From: Wuchereria bancrofti
Lineage: Eukaryota > Nematoda > Chromadorea > Rhabditida > Onchocercidae
Direction: 5' to 3'
DNA length: 64,000 bases
Assembly: GCA_005281725.1 (NCBI GenBank)
Contig: SSBO01000007.1
Span: 1,866,402-1,930,401, forward strand
In this document: positions 1 through 13,500 of the stretch, piece after piece
How the letters are laid out: each line of letters starts with the position of its first letter
Position numbering within the stretch: the first letter of the stretch is position 1
Translations under genes and position numbers: made by a program
The notes under the pieces: model-generated
Seen by the model: only the letters and a program-made list of their open reading frames with translations
The model's database searches: none
What the model was told of the DNA's origin: nothing

Positions 1-722
1 GTAAAAATTTTTACTTAAATTTTAAGGTGAGAAATTACACTTGTATGAGTTTAATCTCAGGTCTTAACTTACAATAATCCTACCGAAAATGACATATAAC
101 GCAACCATGTTGTGTATAGTTTTCTGATCAAAATTATTTAACTTTACAGTCTTTTATAGGCTTCATTTAGATGGTTTACCTGATACCAGCACACACAATC
201 TCATAGTTATATGTGAAACATTAATGATGCTTAGTAATAGTACAAAATAACATAGAAAGAAGTACATGGATTCAAAACCATGTAAGCATCAGACAAAGTG
301 GAAAAAAATCAAGCAAATGACAGACCGGTTTGTTTGTCTCTTGGAGTAAGCACAGTTAATTTTTTAAACCGCGTCTTCAAGTGCTCCATACTCATACTGA
401 AATTATCGGGTAGTTCTGAAAAGAAACCACGTATACAGCATTCAAGGAAGCAATCAAGTAAGTGACTTATTGAGCTAACAATCCTCAAGAGTGCTGCAAT
501 CTACAAGATTCACAGTTCCTGTTTGTAATAAAAGCTAAACATATTTTCTCAGACTTCCTGACTTCCTCATTTTAAATCATATTCAAGAAGTTACACTTTC
601 TATTATTACTTAGCAGATACCAATACTCATCCTACTTGATTGAGTACTTGAAATACTAAAAAAATCTCTATCAATATGCAATATATGTGTTCCTTTTGCA
701 ATTATCTAAAACTAGTTGTAGT
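1..722. other. AT-rich flank, no gene seen
   Basis: I find no supported exon on either strand. The right edge borders the stop codon of the minus-strand membrane-protein gene, so the part nearest 722 is probably its 3' untranslated region. The rest looks like ordinary AT-rich intergenic or intronic sequence. Confidence 0.5.
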
Positions 723-3700
723 TTATGAATGCCTTGCAATGAACTGTTCTATAATCGCATTCATCGACAAATTCGAAAGTTGACACAAAGTTTTGGGAAA
801 CATAGATAAAACCTCAACATAAGTGAAAATATACAATAGTGTATCTTCGATCCAGTTCCCTTTGGCAAAAATATAATTTCTTCTATAGCGTTTACATAAG
901 CGTTCATGTCTCTGTCCAGAATACTTGAATAGTGAAAATTTGCAGCAATTGTCTGGGCACAGACATGAACACATCCCAAACATCCCTTAAATTTTTGAGG
1001 TCTTCTAGTCCTCTATGCACATATAGCACATATATAGTCCCGCATTCCCATAATTTTTCTACATCATATATAAATAAATAAAAAACTCCAAGTTTCGTTA
1101 CTTGATAGCCACTGTCGCAAGGTAATGGTGAGAAGAAAAAAAGTCCGGAAAATTTTAAGTTGGTAAGACTAATTATACTACTCTTGTTTTTATGCCGCGA
1201 ATAATTGGTATGTGTGGATAATAACATAAAGTCGAGATGTGCAGCGTAGGGTTAAGATTTCGAAAAACTGCAAGGTAGAGTACAGTGAACTTGTTTTATT
1301 GCATAAAAGCTTAATTAACATAAGTGTTGAAACATTGAAAACGGGTATCCACTCCATCCCCAGCTTAACACGAATGAGTTAAAAGGAAAAATCTTAATAA
1401 AATCTATGAGGAACAATAGTTTCAGAAAAAATAAACCAACCTTCCATATTTGCATCTTGTAGAAGCAAGATTTCTGAGTTAGAGTCAACTGTACTGAAGA
1501 AAAAGGTCAAATCCATCTGGAGAACATTAACAACTTTGCGATGACAAAAATCAAACCAATAATTCTAGTAACACTGAAACAGACAAAGAACTGATAAGAA
1601 TTTTTAAATTGTTGCTAGCTTTAGTTGAAAACAGTAGCATATTTGAAAATTAGGCAGTTGTCTATTTTTATCTTGTAGGAAATTTAAGCAATCAAAAGAA
1701 CTGCAAATAAGAGGGTCGAGGTATATCGCCAAGCACAGGATGCTGTAGTTTTCAATACGTAGAGTACCAAACTACTATTCAGTGGAAACGGTGAAAAGTA
1801 AAATGCTTTTAAAAAGATTTATATATGAGAAAACAAAGTTTTCTAAGCAGGCAGAAATAAGTGTATTTTACTGGAAAAATCCGAAGCAATGATTGTCACA
1901 ACTAAAAAAAAAAAATTAAAACACAACTATAATCAAAAAGATCGGAAAAAATATGACCAAAATTACTGACAATTCATTGATAATCAAGTATCACTTGTCG
2001 GTAAAAATAAAAGACAAAAGGAAGGGTTGAGGCAAAAGATTGACTGTTTATCCGCAGAATATAATAACAATATTCTAAAAATAACAAATTTGAAAGATGA
2101 ATATTACAGAGAACAAGTATAATGAATGGGCTAAAAGTAGTAGAATTGCAGAAAGTCTTGTAAGAGAAAATTATTCTTTAGCTGTGAAGAAACCTTCACA
2201 TATGAGTTGGCAAACTAGCGGCTAGAATGAAACTTGATTTCGATTATTCTGCAGATCAGACTATTTTGACTAAATAAACAACGATTACAAAAAAACATAA
2301 CAAAAGAAAAGAAAACACGGATGTATTAAATTATAAAATCGACAAATGATATAACCAAAATGATTTTCTACAGGACTGGTCTCATCTGATGAAAATTTTC
2401 CCAAGTTCGTCCAAATATAATTACCAATTTCCTGATAGGCTGAAAGTGATTTCAACAAAGCAAAAACTATAAGAAATATTTGGAATCAGAATTGTTGGAA
2501 AATTTATCTTCCAGTAGACAATGTTTAGAAGTAATAATTACAAATAATTACAAAAAAATGGAAAATTGGAAAATTCAAAAACGTCTTACAGAAACTTTCA
2601 GCTGTATCCTATGCATCTGCTCCATCTTAATTATTATATTCATTACCAACTACTTGCTTTTTACCAATATCATTACTATCCCATACGCTCCTTTTCATTT
2701 GGTCTTTCCTCTGAACAAAGGAAAGTTGTTCGTTCACGCCCAAGACGTCAGCAATATTCAACCGAGCATCTAGAACAATGCTTATCATTTATTTAATGCT
2801 TTCCATATTTTTCATCCACGGGAAATAAAAATGTAAAATTAAAATTTCCCCCTGCGAATGGAATAATAAGTTAAACATAATAAAACAGCTTTCCTTTCCC
2901 TGACAACACTTGTGGAAAAGGATTTTGGAAACGAACCGAGAATATTTGGAGACTTCGGATTCTTCTCATTTTCAGCTTGAAGCGACTGTTTTTCCAAGTG
3001 AAATGGTGGGGCAAGAAAATTCAGTTGATCATTTTGAGCTGCATCTTCTAGAAATCAATCTCCGTGAAATTCAAAATTCATTAGAAGACGTCTTAAAAAG
3101 TATGCTAACAAACTGGAAAGCAATGTCCATTAGTTTGTTTTCTAATTTATAAATTTTAGAGAAGCAGCAAATGAAATATCATAGCAGTGGATAAAAACTA
3201 TAGCAACGAGAGTAATATAGATGAAATAATACATTTAATACATGTCTGGTTTATCACCTTGAGTTATCGACAGTGGTGAAACAATTAAACTGGACTCTAT
3301 GGGAATACTTTCTTGCGCATCTTTTCCTTGAAACCGTGCTTTCAAACTAAATTAAACTGAGGAACAGAGCTATAAAATAAATTAGAATTAAAAACAGAGA
3401 ACTTTCATTTTATTGGTCAGTGAAGCTCTTTGTACAACTGCTTACAAATACAATGCCGTTTACGTCTGGTACAAAGTCGTGCAGCTCTTTATGATTTAAT
3501 CAGGCTCAAAAACACAAGTTTAAATTAATTTCATTGAAAAAGAAAGAAATAAAACCTTTTAGCAGGTTTCTTCGGCATTTCCAACACACTTTCTAAGGAA
3601 GTAGAATTGGCTCGCAGAGTAGTGATTGTTAGTTTCGCCACCGCCTAAATTTCACAAACCTTATTTTAATAATAACTGTTTTAACTTTTGATTTTATATT

Positions 3701-5323
3701 AATAATGAATAGCCGTCAAATTAAATGAATAAATGCAATGGTTCGATAAGCAGCAACTTAAGCTACTTTCTCGAGGTTTGCGCACACATCTGTATGCAAA
3801 TGTACCATCACTGAGACACAGTAATCGTAATCAAACCCTTCGGTTATTGTTTAACGAATTAGTGACATACCAATTCAGCTTTCATCGAATTCAATGCAAT
3901 GAAACACGTGCTGAAGGGTTAAATAAATTGAAAGATGCAAACCATCAAATCTGTGTTTGGCATTTAACACATCTCAAATATATTCATTTACGTCGAGAGT
4001 AAAAATGGTAGTTCTATTGCGTAGTGCTAAAACCAACGAGATATGCTTTACACAATTTAGGATAGATAAGAAAACTTCCTTTCTTTCGATTAGTAGACAC
4101 TAAATAATAACAAACAATTAGCACATGAGTATTAAGTGGAATTGAAAACTTACAGATTAATTAATAAGTCAGTAGTAAAACAATGTCCTAGATATTAAGA
4201 TATACAATTATTTTATTTTCAAATAATTACATATTTTCTATAAAACAGTGTTACATGATCAATTACATAAGTACTATATTTTTATAGAATTCAAACGAAA
4301 ACTAAGAGAAAAAACAAACTTTTTATCGTCCTGCAGCTGTTTTAAGTTGGTTATGTATGATAATAGGACATTATCCCGTTTCGCCAATTTTCCATTGCAT
4401 TCTACAAAAGATTAATCCATTAACAAATAACAATCCATGCAAAAATTACACATATTTCGAAGGAAGAACTTCAAAAAACGTAGGAAATTCTAAAATTATG
4501 GCAAACATTATAACCTAGAAAAAATTTTACCCATCTCAAATCGAAAAAACTTTCAACTTTCTAAGGAAAAGCCAATAGAATTTGTATTTGAAACTGAACC
4601 TTTCTGACTCAAACGCACAGCTTGCAACTCATTTTTCAAACTGGCTCCCCATCTTTTGCACTTTTCCAACTGAGCTTTAAAGTCTGAAAACGTGAAACAC
4701 CGATGAAGTATTTATATTCTTTATTTCAAACTCGAAATCAATTATTTGCACAAGTTCTGCAATAATCACATTTACTTGCTGTAATCAAAGCACTACAAGC
4801 TAATAAAAAAGCACGCTATAATTTAAGATTAAATGCTGAAATCAAACGTAGTCGTTTTAATTAAAATATGTAACATAACATTAATTTGTACTAACCAATG
4901 TTTTCCGATTTCAATTTAGTATACCGGGTCCTTTCAAGTTCTATCTCATTACGCATATCATACAGCTCTGCGCTCTGTGCCTGATAAATATAGAAAATGA
5001 AGAAGAAAAACAGAAGACCCGTTAAGAAACCGAATAGTGGTAAATTGCGGAATACCGGTCCACTACCGGCCGAAACCGGTCTGAAAATTAACAGCTTTAT
5101 TGATTCATTTTGATCTGGAGACACTGCTATGGTTTTTGTTTTTATACATAATTGCTCATAACCGACGTATTTAGTAGGGGTCTCTTAATACCAAAAATGA
5201 AACCGCACGAGTCTGCACTCAAAGATCATTTGAAAACATACATATTTAAGCACATGAAATCGCAACCAACTCATTCACTCACCTCATAAGACCACGTCTT
5301 TGTCCACTATTCCCTGAATACAT
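723..5323 (-). CDS. type II membrane coiled-coil protein, Golgi GOLM-like architecture
   Basis: Thirteen minus-strand exons join in phase into about 380 codons: 5283-5323, 4896-5080, 4600-4683, 4316-4401, 3556-3644, 3258-3346, 2910-3047, 2677-2769, 2372-2439, 1702-1742, 1441-1493, 925-1010, 723-812. The ATG at 5323 begins MYSGNSGQRRGLM, a short basic tail. One hydrophobic segment follows (about residues 24-46, core FLTGLLFFFFIFYIY), then a charged heptad-rich stretch to about residue 150. This is the layout of a signal-anchored, single-pass Golgi protein such as GOLM1/CASC4, which are about 400 residues long. I see no decisive family motif, so GOLM is an inference from architecture only. Exons 7-13 encode a more globular C-terminal part (LNIADVLGVNEQLSF, RSVWDTYQEIGNYIW) that I do not recognise. 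The first six exons are the surest. Exon 10 (41 nt) and the donors of exons 3, 4 and 9 are the weakest. Intron 4 contains a gene on the other strand. Confidence 0.6.
3733..4002 (+). CDS. small single-exon protein, possible FMC1/LYR-type mitochondrial factor
   Basis: An uninterrupted 89-codon frame runs from ATG at 3733 to TAA, with balanced codon use unlike the surrounding AT-rich intron. It lies inside intron 4 (3645-4315) of the minus-strand membrane-protein gene, a nested antisense arrangement. The protein is basic, predicted all-helical and lacks a membrane segment. The opening LLSRGLR and the later run HRIQ...TRAEGLNKLKDA...LKYIHLRRE align without gaps over about 39 residues with what I know of FMC1 (C7orf55), an LYR-fold factor for ATP synthase F1 assembly, but identity is low. 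The start is the first ATG of the frame; no intron is needed. It could also be an exon of a longer plus-strand gene, though I see no flanking exons. The gene is fairly likely; the family is a weak guess. Confidence 0.5.
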   Translation: MQWFDKQQLKLLSRGLRTHLYANVPSLRHSNRNQTLRLLFNELVTYQFSFHRIQCNETRAEGLNKLKDANHQICVWHLTHLKYIHLRRE

Positions 5324-7590
5324 CCTGTTATCTTGCGATTCCTAGCTGAAGTAACTTGTATAATTACTATAAAAGACAAGCTTAAAACTGTAATATCGTT
5401 AAATCTATTATTGTTATCGTTGATATCAGTACTTAGTAAATTTGCGCTTATGAAAATTAGATCCGAAAATGCACTTAACTGAAACATTATCAGTGCTTTT
5501 TGAAATGAACTTTTTATTCAGTTATGCTTTTTATGAATCCAAAATTTCATGTGTTCGACTTCATAATACTCATTGAAACATGAGCAGCAAAAGCCTTGTT
5601 ATTTCCTTACAAGTATCCTTTTTAATTCGCATTATGCAGCAAATAATAGTGTTACGAAAAAAAATAATGAAAAGTTAAGACAATGAAGCTGGTTGTGGAG
5701 AGCAGCATAAGCCTAATGAAACATTTTCAACATCACTGAAATACAGACAAATACTACCTTTATCCGAGAGAATAGTTCGAACTGAATGATGAGGTAGGTT
5801 TCATAAGATCACATCCCGTTAACCCTTATCGGTATCTTATTTCATTATCACCATCACCATCATTACAGCTGTTCGTTATCATCATTATGATTAAACATGC
5901 CTTGCATAGCTTTAACAGATATTTTCAAGGGAAAGAATTATAAATCAAAAACTAAAATCTATGAATTAGTGAGCTTTTTGAATGATACCAGTGTAACTAT
6001 AGAACCGAGATTGAGCAACTTCATTACAAGTAAAATTAAGGGAGTAAGTGCCTCATGTCATGCAGTAATCGACCAATTCAGATAAAAGAGAATATACTAC
6101 CCAGTAACAGAAATTAAACTGAAAGAAACGAAAATTAGTCCAAGTTTAAACCTATGGAATGATAAAATGAAAATCTCGTCTAAGGAAAATAATCCGAGCA
6201 AACAAAATGTACCACATACACCTTTCAAGTTTTGAAGTTGATAAGTATAAAACATTTGACAATTAAACCATTGGTGTTAATTAATTCAATACCTAGTTAG
6301 ATAAAACATAATAATCCTGCCATTGCATGGGATGAAATCGGAAGAGAAAAGCAGCGGAGCTGCACCAACTGTTAACATTTAACGAGCCGCTGCGAAATAT
6401 CATTCAGGAAGCAAATGAAGTTTGTCAACTAGCGACCGACGATTGACGGTTGGCGGTCGGATTAACTATTCGTTGTCCTTTTTCTGCTTGTATTTTCTTG
6501 TGAATCTCTCATTGCAGTTGTTATTGATTATGCAGATATAACACTGGTGTAGCCATGTAAAGAAGCATCCGCCATCCAATCAGTTTCAATCCTGAAATTT
6601 AATTAGTTAGTCGGCGTCCGCTAATTTTAATCAGTCGGCATTTAATTAGCTAACTGATGTTTCAAATCTTTAACCTTAGCTATTAGATGTCAATACTCTG
6701 AAAGGATACGACGAATAATATTACTGTCGCCAAGGTCTCCAAGGTTGAAATGCGACAGTTCTTATTTATTAATTTTAAGTAATTACTTAATATCCTTAAT
6801 CTTTAACCTTTCATTATTCTGTTGTCAGTTATCAGTTACTCTTAAAATAACATCACTTAGGAGAATGCAACATTTACGTTGTCTACGTATCCATGTGTGA
6901 TGGCTTGAGTTAGAATTTTGGAACCTAACTGCTCGATCCAAGGATTCAAGCTCCTTAGTCATATGTGCGCTTTGCGCTATTAGACTTAACTATTGCAATT
7001 CTGCGCTTGTTATTCTCTATTTATCTTCCCGTAATGTTTAAATTTTTTGGTATTTCTTTTTTTTTTTGCCTTTTTTGCATTTTTCCGTATAACTTTCCAA
7101 TTTCAAATATCAAGTTTTGGTCTTCCTGATCTTCCCGTGTTATTTTTCCTTATTTCGATTATTTGACTATATCAGTTAGTTCGATTCAAATTGCTTGTTT
7201 CTGTTCTGCATCCCAAGTATTTTTAACTCTTCGTTTTCACTTCCAGGCAGTACTGCGGCTTAATTTTACTTAATTGTTAACTTTTTTCACTTGACTTCTT
7301 TCATCCATTAATATTTACAGCGGTTTTTGTGACTACGATGAGATGATCACTGATTTTCTCATATCTTGACATAACCAATGCTTGTTGTCAGTTTTCATTT
7401 CTTATTTTCATAGAAACTGTATCTTTGTTAAGTCCTGTGTTTATTAAACTTTAGCTACTGTCATTTTCTTATCTGTTTATTAGTGATTTAAAGTGATGGT
7501 TACGTATTTGTGTATTTTCCCGTCACTGTTGTTATTACAACATCTAAAATTTCAAGTAAATTGTTGCATTTGTTGACGAAAATTTATTGC
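5324..7590. promoter_or_regulatory. divergent intergenic region between membrane-protein gene and TOR
   Basis: About 2.3 kb separate the ATG of the minus-strand gene from the TOR ATG, so both promoters should lie here. I see no convincing exon. A more GC-rich patch at about 6420-6470 has repeated GACCG/CGGTCGG blocks (GCGACCGACGATTGACGG, then TTGGCGGTCGG). A second patch at about 6600-6655 repeats AGTCGGC and TTAATTAG. A short CACCAT repeat lies near 5850. TOR 5' untranslated exons may lie here, but I cannot place them. Confidence 0.45.
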
Positions 7591-7593
7591 AGA
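7584..7593 (+). other. splice acceptor directly before the TOR start codon
   Basis: The sequence TTTATTGCAG ends at 7592, leaving one base (A) before ATGGATTCA. A strong acceptor this close to a start codon in a nematode suits either spliced-leader trans-splicing or the end of a 5' untranslated intron. It also supports choosing the ATG at 7594. Confidence 0.6.
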
Positions 7594-10500
7594 ATGGATT
7601 CATGTATTCGAGAGACATCTGCACGAGCAATCGCAGCTGATTTTCTTATGCGTTTAAGAAAGAAAGGAGGTGATGAAAATCGATTGAAAGTTGCCAGACA
7701 ACTTTATGAGTAAGAAGCTGATGCTTTCTAATTTGAAATTTTTGCTGCGAAATTGATTACATGATTTCATATTAGTACAAAACAGGAACTGTAAATCCTT
7801 GAAGATAGTTAAAGCATATAATTCTGAGATTATCTTTACAACTTCCTCTTTAACAGTAGTTCTTCTGAATGAAGATAATACAAGTGTACCAAACTATCTT
7901 ATTCTAGAATATATAAGTTCCATTCCAAGAAATCATGAAGGTCGAGTTTAATTCAAGGCAGTTCTATGAAGAAGTGACAGTTCATCAGTCGTTTATTAAA
8001 TCGGATTTTTTTACAGCTATATAAATGGGGAATTACGTGATAGCAGTGATCAGTTTGCAACAGAATTTTTTGCAACATTCGATGCAAAAGTTGATCAGGT
8101 TGGAAGGGATTAAGTTTTTACTTTATTTTTCGAAACACTTGTATGTTTAAACCGCTGATTTTTTTCTGTTAAATTCTTTGCTAGGTATCTGGAAACTGTC
8201 AGTAATTGGTTTTTCTCAACTACTTATTTGCATCAAAGAGTTTATCCGTTTTCATTATAACTGAATTTTGTTATTTGATTGGATTCTAAGTTTATTCTAC
8301 CTTGTTATTAACTACGTTCTTAAGCTTCTTAAAGGGTGCATCAGTTATACAGGTAGTAGAACTGAAAGAGATTTTGTTTGAATTATATCAAAAAAAAGTG
8401 CCCAATGCTTCCGCTTATCTAATGAAATCAAATACATATACTTAGATATGTATCATCTTGCGTTGTTACTAATAAATATAAATTAAACATAAGTGAAACT
8501 TTATTTTTCATAGGTTTTCAGAGTGCCATACATACGTTGATGACGAGTTTGGATAATGACGAAAGAAAGGCAGGAATTATTTTGATAGGTATCTTGTGAT
8601 TCAATAGATATTCAAATTCTTATTTTTTTATCAGAATTATATTAAGTGCACTATACTTTTATATTCTTTATAATGCTGAATGGAAGATTTCAGCTTGTTT
8701 GGTGGAAAATGCTGGTGATGAAACAAAACGTGTCCCACGTTTTGCGAAATATCTTCTCAAAGCACTAGTACAAGGCGATGAAGCGGGTATGAAGCTTGTT
8801 GCCAGGGCAATTGCTTATTTGATCCAGACGTCGAAGACATTCGCTGCTGAGCTAGTCGAAAAATCCATTAACCAGGTTTTTCTTGTTCATAGCGTAACTT
8901 CCTCTGTTTATCAATTTCAGCTTTTGGTTCTGGGAGGAATGCTTGTTGAATTGAAGGTATTAATGCTTACAACAGTCAGAAATATATCTCTGATGATGTA
9001 TTTGATTTTGTTTTATTTAGACTAACTGCTGAAATTAATTGTATAATATTAGTAAATACTGAGGCATTGAAACTTGAAGTTTTTCATAGGTGTGTGAATG
9101 GCTTGAAGAATCTGAGCGACATGAATCACGTCGTCTTGCTGCCGTTTTTCTGGCAAGGCAATTGGCCTTATATACGTCAACATCATTTTTTCTACGTGCA
9201 TCTAATTTCTTTTCCAATATTTTCAAAGTTATCAGAGATCCTAAGGTTTGAAGTGTTTCAAAATTTTCTGAAGTTTATAAGATTATTTGAAAAAGTTAGT
9301 GAAAAAAAAACGTCTTTTTTTTGTAATTTGAAGTTCCACTATCTTTTTACATAAGAAAATGCACTTGAAATGAATTAGACAGCAGTTCTTCATAGCAGTA
9401 TGTTTTGCTGGAAGATTAATTATTAATTTTTGTAGTATTAAGGTACATTTCTTTCTTTCTTTTACTTGGTGCTTTGTCTTCAGAGTTAGGGTAATACGTT
9501 TTAGGCCACGGTACGAATAGCAGCTACTAAGGCTTTGCATGCTGCCCTTACGGTTACATCGCAGCGTGAAACACATCAGAAATCCGAATGGTACTGGGTA
9601 AGTTTTTTCAAATTTTAGTCTGCATTCTCTATTTTCTGTGATTTCTGGGTAAACAAGGACTATTTCTTTGATCATTTTCATCACGATTTTGCTGCTTATA
9701 TAGTTACTTGACAACAATGTATTCACAAGATTATAGTTGCTGATCAGAAAGAATACGTAACTAACACGTATTAAGTACACTACTGAAACAAAATTATGGG
9801 TAAAGACACAAAAAACAGTAGCAAAAGAGGTATCCAAGCACGATGAATAAACTGTTGTTAATGCGTAGTCTTTCGTTTTATCGATGAGTTGTTTTATCCA
9901 TCTACACTGTCGTCCAAACATTGGAGGATAAAAAAGCACCGTACTCCATTACGTCTGATTTCTGTTGGATGATGCTGAATACCGTAATTTTTTGAAAGGT
10001 TGACATTTCCAATTCAGCATGACGGAGTAAGGCTATGAATTGTATTCCCGTGGAATTGTGGTTGCTAAATATGAAGATTAGCTAACTGAAGGTATTTCCG
10101 TCGAAATCATAAGTCATTTTAATTCCGCTTAGGTGATTATGGTTCATTACTGAGATATGGTTGCTCTCTATATTTACCAGCCGATGGTCGATGGTTCAGT
10201 CCAAGAAAAGTGATGATTTTTCTGAGTATGATAATATAATAATTTTCAGATCTTTCGTGAAACTTTTGGAATTATTTTGTGGTTTTAATCACTGTGACAA
10301 ACTGCTCTTTTATAGCGCTGTTATGATGAAGCAATGAATTCTTTGAAATTTGATGGTTTAAATCGAGATGAAAGGCAACATCCCATGCTTCTGATACTGA
10401 ATGAACTACTTCGAATTGGTAATGCACCGGCTGAGCGTCAACGTATCCTAGCGCTTGGTTGTCAGCCACAGCAGAATGTTCGAACAGTAATTGGATCAAA

Positions 10501-13500
10501 TGCAATAGATTGGTTGACGGAGCGCACATATTCAGTTACTGTTGATAGTCGAACTGCTAATCAGCTTATTGCTGAAAAATTTAGTGACGTTAGAATTATG
10601 ATGTTTTAGTTATGCCTTTAATAATAATTTCTATAGTAAAGTTAAATTCATGTTGTAGATATGAGGTTTGGGGGAAACCGTTTCAGAATTTAACTGTTTT
10701 CAGTTGGCTTCTCCAGGATCATTCCTCTGCAAATATTTTATTTATCTCCAATGGTAGATTAGCTATTAAAAAACTTTTCCACATGCAGGAATGTACAATA
10801 TGATATAAAAGATGAAATAAATCTTTATGTTCCTATATTCATTAACGAAAAATAATTGATTTTCTGCACATAACTATTGAATGGTTCTAAGAAAATCTCA
10901 ACATTTGGAAACAGTTGATTACTTTTTATCATGCGGAAGTCTCATCTTTTTGTTTTAACGTGCTTCCTTTTTCAGATATATCGGGTGTGCAATCTGGCAT
11001 GTACTTCACGTTATGTTTGTTGCCAAACAACATTGCTTGAAATTTTTCCACGTCTTTCATCATTTGGAAAGACACAGATGGTTACTTCAAATGAGTTAAA
11101 TATTTTCGATGTTGATGTAGCTTCAATGTTCAATCATGCATTAAATTTGACTGCAAAACATTCTCCTGCTTTCTTTACTCTTGGTTTGTTGGTACTTGAT
11201 CGGCCAATAGAACTGCTTTTAAAACTACCTCGTCTTTTCGCTGTCATACAAATTCAGTTGCAAACTGCAACGTACAAGTTAGTTTTATCCGTTATTCGTT
11301 ATTGATTATTTATACTTTTATCGCTTCAGCAGCAATGCTATCGTTTACCTTCAAAAATAGTGGAATATAATAAAAGACGCTGAATGAAGTAAAGCTTGTA
11401 GTCGTTTCTTAATTTTTCTTAGGTTCTTTTGAGTATTTTGAAGGTTTTTCTTTCATTCACGATTAGCTTGTTTCAAGACCTTAAAGTTATTAAAACTATG
11501 TTTATGCGAAATAGTAACTAGTATTAAGTTTTTTAATAAGTTTACTTGTATTTTTCTTAATGCTTGTATTTTATAGGCACAAATCAGTGGATGAGTATGT
11601 CTTCTTATGTTTAACATTAGTTATTCGCGCATTAAAAGAAAAAATAGAATTCGAAATTAAAACGCTATTGCCGATTTTATTGTCGACAGGTTTATCAAAA
11701 GGTATTGCTCTAGTTCATTCTAAAATTAATAAGAGTTGGATTTTAGTATGTTTCTCACTTTTGAGGAAACATTTTTGGCACTAACAGGTCTCCAAAATCA
11801 ATTGGTATATTCATCATATTAAATTCAGGGATTTTTAACAATAGGTGTTTTGAGTTTACATCTGTGACATTGATTTTACCTTGAAGAAAAAGGGTAAAGA
11901 GAAGAAAACCTGCGAATTCAAGGTTGAAAACTTAATATGGTATTTCTCGGCTCGTTTTGACCAATAAAAAAAATGCAATTTCAATCTTTCCTGTCTTTCT
12001 TTTCTGAAAAGGTCTTTTTGGTTTTCATTTCAGGATTAACGGACGTTGCTTATGAAATAATGCAGTCCATACCTGGACTGAAAACGGAAGCCCAAGATGG
12101 TTTGTTGAAAGAGCTTTGTCAGCTTTTAATGAATCGCAAATTGCCAAGTAAACTTGATCCGCCGACAGAACCACCTATTCCAGCCGGTCCTGTGAATGTT
12201 ACCAATGTGGCGCTTACAAATCTTGCTTTAGCTACACTTGGTCGTTTCGAATTTCAGCGACATGCGCTTCAGATGTTTATAAATTACATAGCTCATGTAA
12301 GAATTGATCTGTCTCAGCAGTTCAAAATCATTTGTTCTTTATATTCAGCCTTCAACAACTGTTAGATGCGGCAAAATCACTTTTTGACCATTGGCAAAGA
12401 TTAAAAGTTGTGCCGATTCATCTTTGATGAATTGAGGAACGATAGCAAGTAAACACTAAAATAATAGAAATGAAATTGGAAATTCTCAGGGCTACTTGTC
12501 TTCTGATTGCGCAGAAGTACGTTTGGCTGCAGTGGATTGCTGTGCCAAAATGTTGACGCCCTTTGTTCGTGTATTTGAATCGTTTGAATGTGCCAATAAA
12601 AAACAACGTTTCGATGTCCTAAATTTAATCCAGTCTGTACTCCGACAACTTGTTACGGTTGCTGTTATTGATCCATGTGAGTTTTTCTGATATTTCTTAA
12701 AATGCTTAAGATTATGGTTTTAGAAGTTTTTAAAAAATTAAATGGTAATTTAACAAAGAGATTTTGAACATTGTTCTAGATTTATTCAATTACAAAAATA
12801 GACGCCTATTTCAGTGAATTTAATTATCCAAGTTTAAGACAGTATTTTACTGTTAATTGAAGTCAGCTTTGGTATTTAAGGAGCTTCCTAAATAATGGTT
12901 ACATTGTATGGCCTGAAAAAGCAATGTATCAGCAATATATTTAGCAGTGTAAAAATGAATATATTTAATTACAGTTAACCTAATTTTCGATAAGAGTTTC
13001 AGATTTATAGTTACTCTTTTTTACATCATAAAGAAATCCCTGTTGAAGTTTAAGTTGGGAATGTTAGTGAGCAAATGTAGTATTTCTTCCTTAGTTTTCT
13101 TTATCCTCTCTTGGGATGTTTTCTCATTTTTCAGCGGTGGAAGTACGCTTGAGAGTTTTGCAGTGTTTCAAAGATGGGGATCCACTTCTGTTGTCGCATT
13201 TAGCACAGGCTGATATGCTTGATTCTATTTTCATGACTTTGCATGATGAAAAGCTGGAAATGCAGGAACATGCGGTAGCGTTACTCGGAAAACTGGGCAG
13301 TTTGAATCCTGCATATGTTTTACCCAGTTTACGTAATGTACTGTTGGAGACACTTACCCAACTGACGAATAGTGGTGTGCCCAGGTTAGCTTATTACATC
13401 TGTTTGTTTTTGCTTTGGAAACTTGTTATAATTAAAAAATTTATTGCAGGTTCCTGCTGTTAAAACTAAATTTGTCATTGCTCGCTACGAGAACATGTTA

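Noticed and set aside
2566..2796. Plus-strand frame with an RRQQYSTEHLEQ stretch suggesting an HTH or homeodomain
   Set aside because: The minus strand of the same bases is a well-bounded exon (2677-2769) that joins neighbours in phase. The plus frame stops soon after and lacks a domain core.
2910..3152. Plus-strand 80-codon frame
   Set aside because: It is the antisense of minus-strand exon 7 of the membrane-protein gene, which has matching phases and splice sites on both sides.
3235..3258. TAA stop at 3235-3237 as the sole end of the membrane-protein gene
   Set aside because: A phase-1 donor at 3258 leads into seven more in-phase exons, so the stop is treated as an alternative short end.
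9283..9939. Longest open frame in the window, 218 codons on the minus strand
   Set aside because: It runs antisense over TOR exon 6 and its flanking introns, is rich in AT-type codons, lacks splice context and has no recognisable motif. Open length here is by chance.
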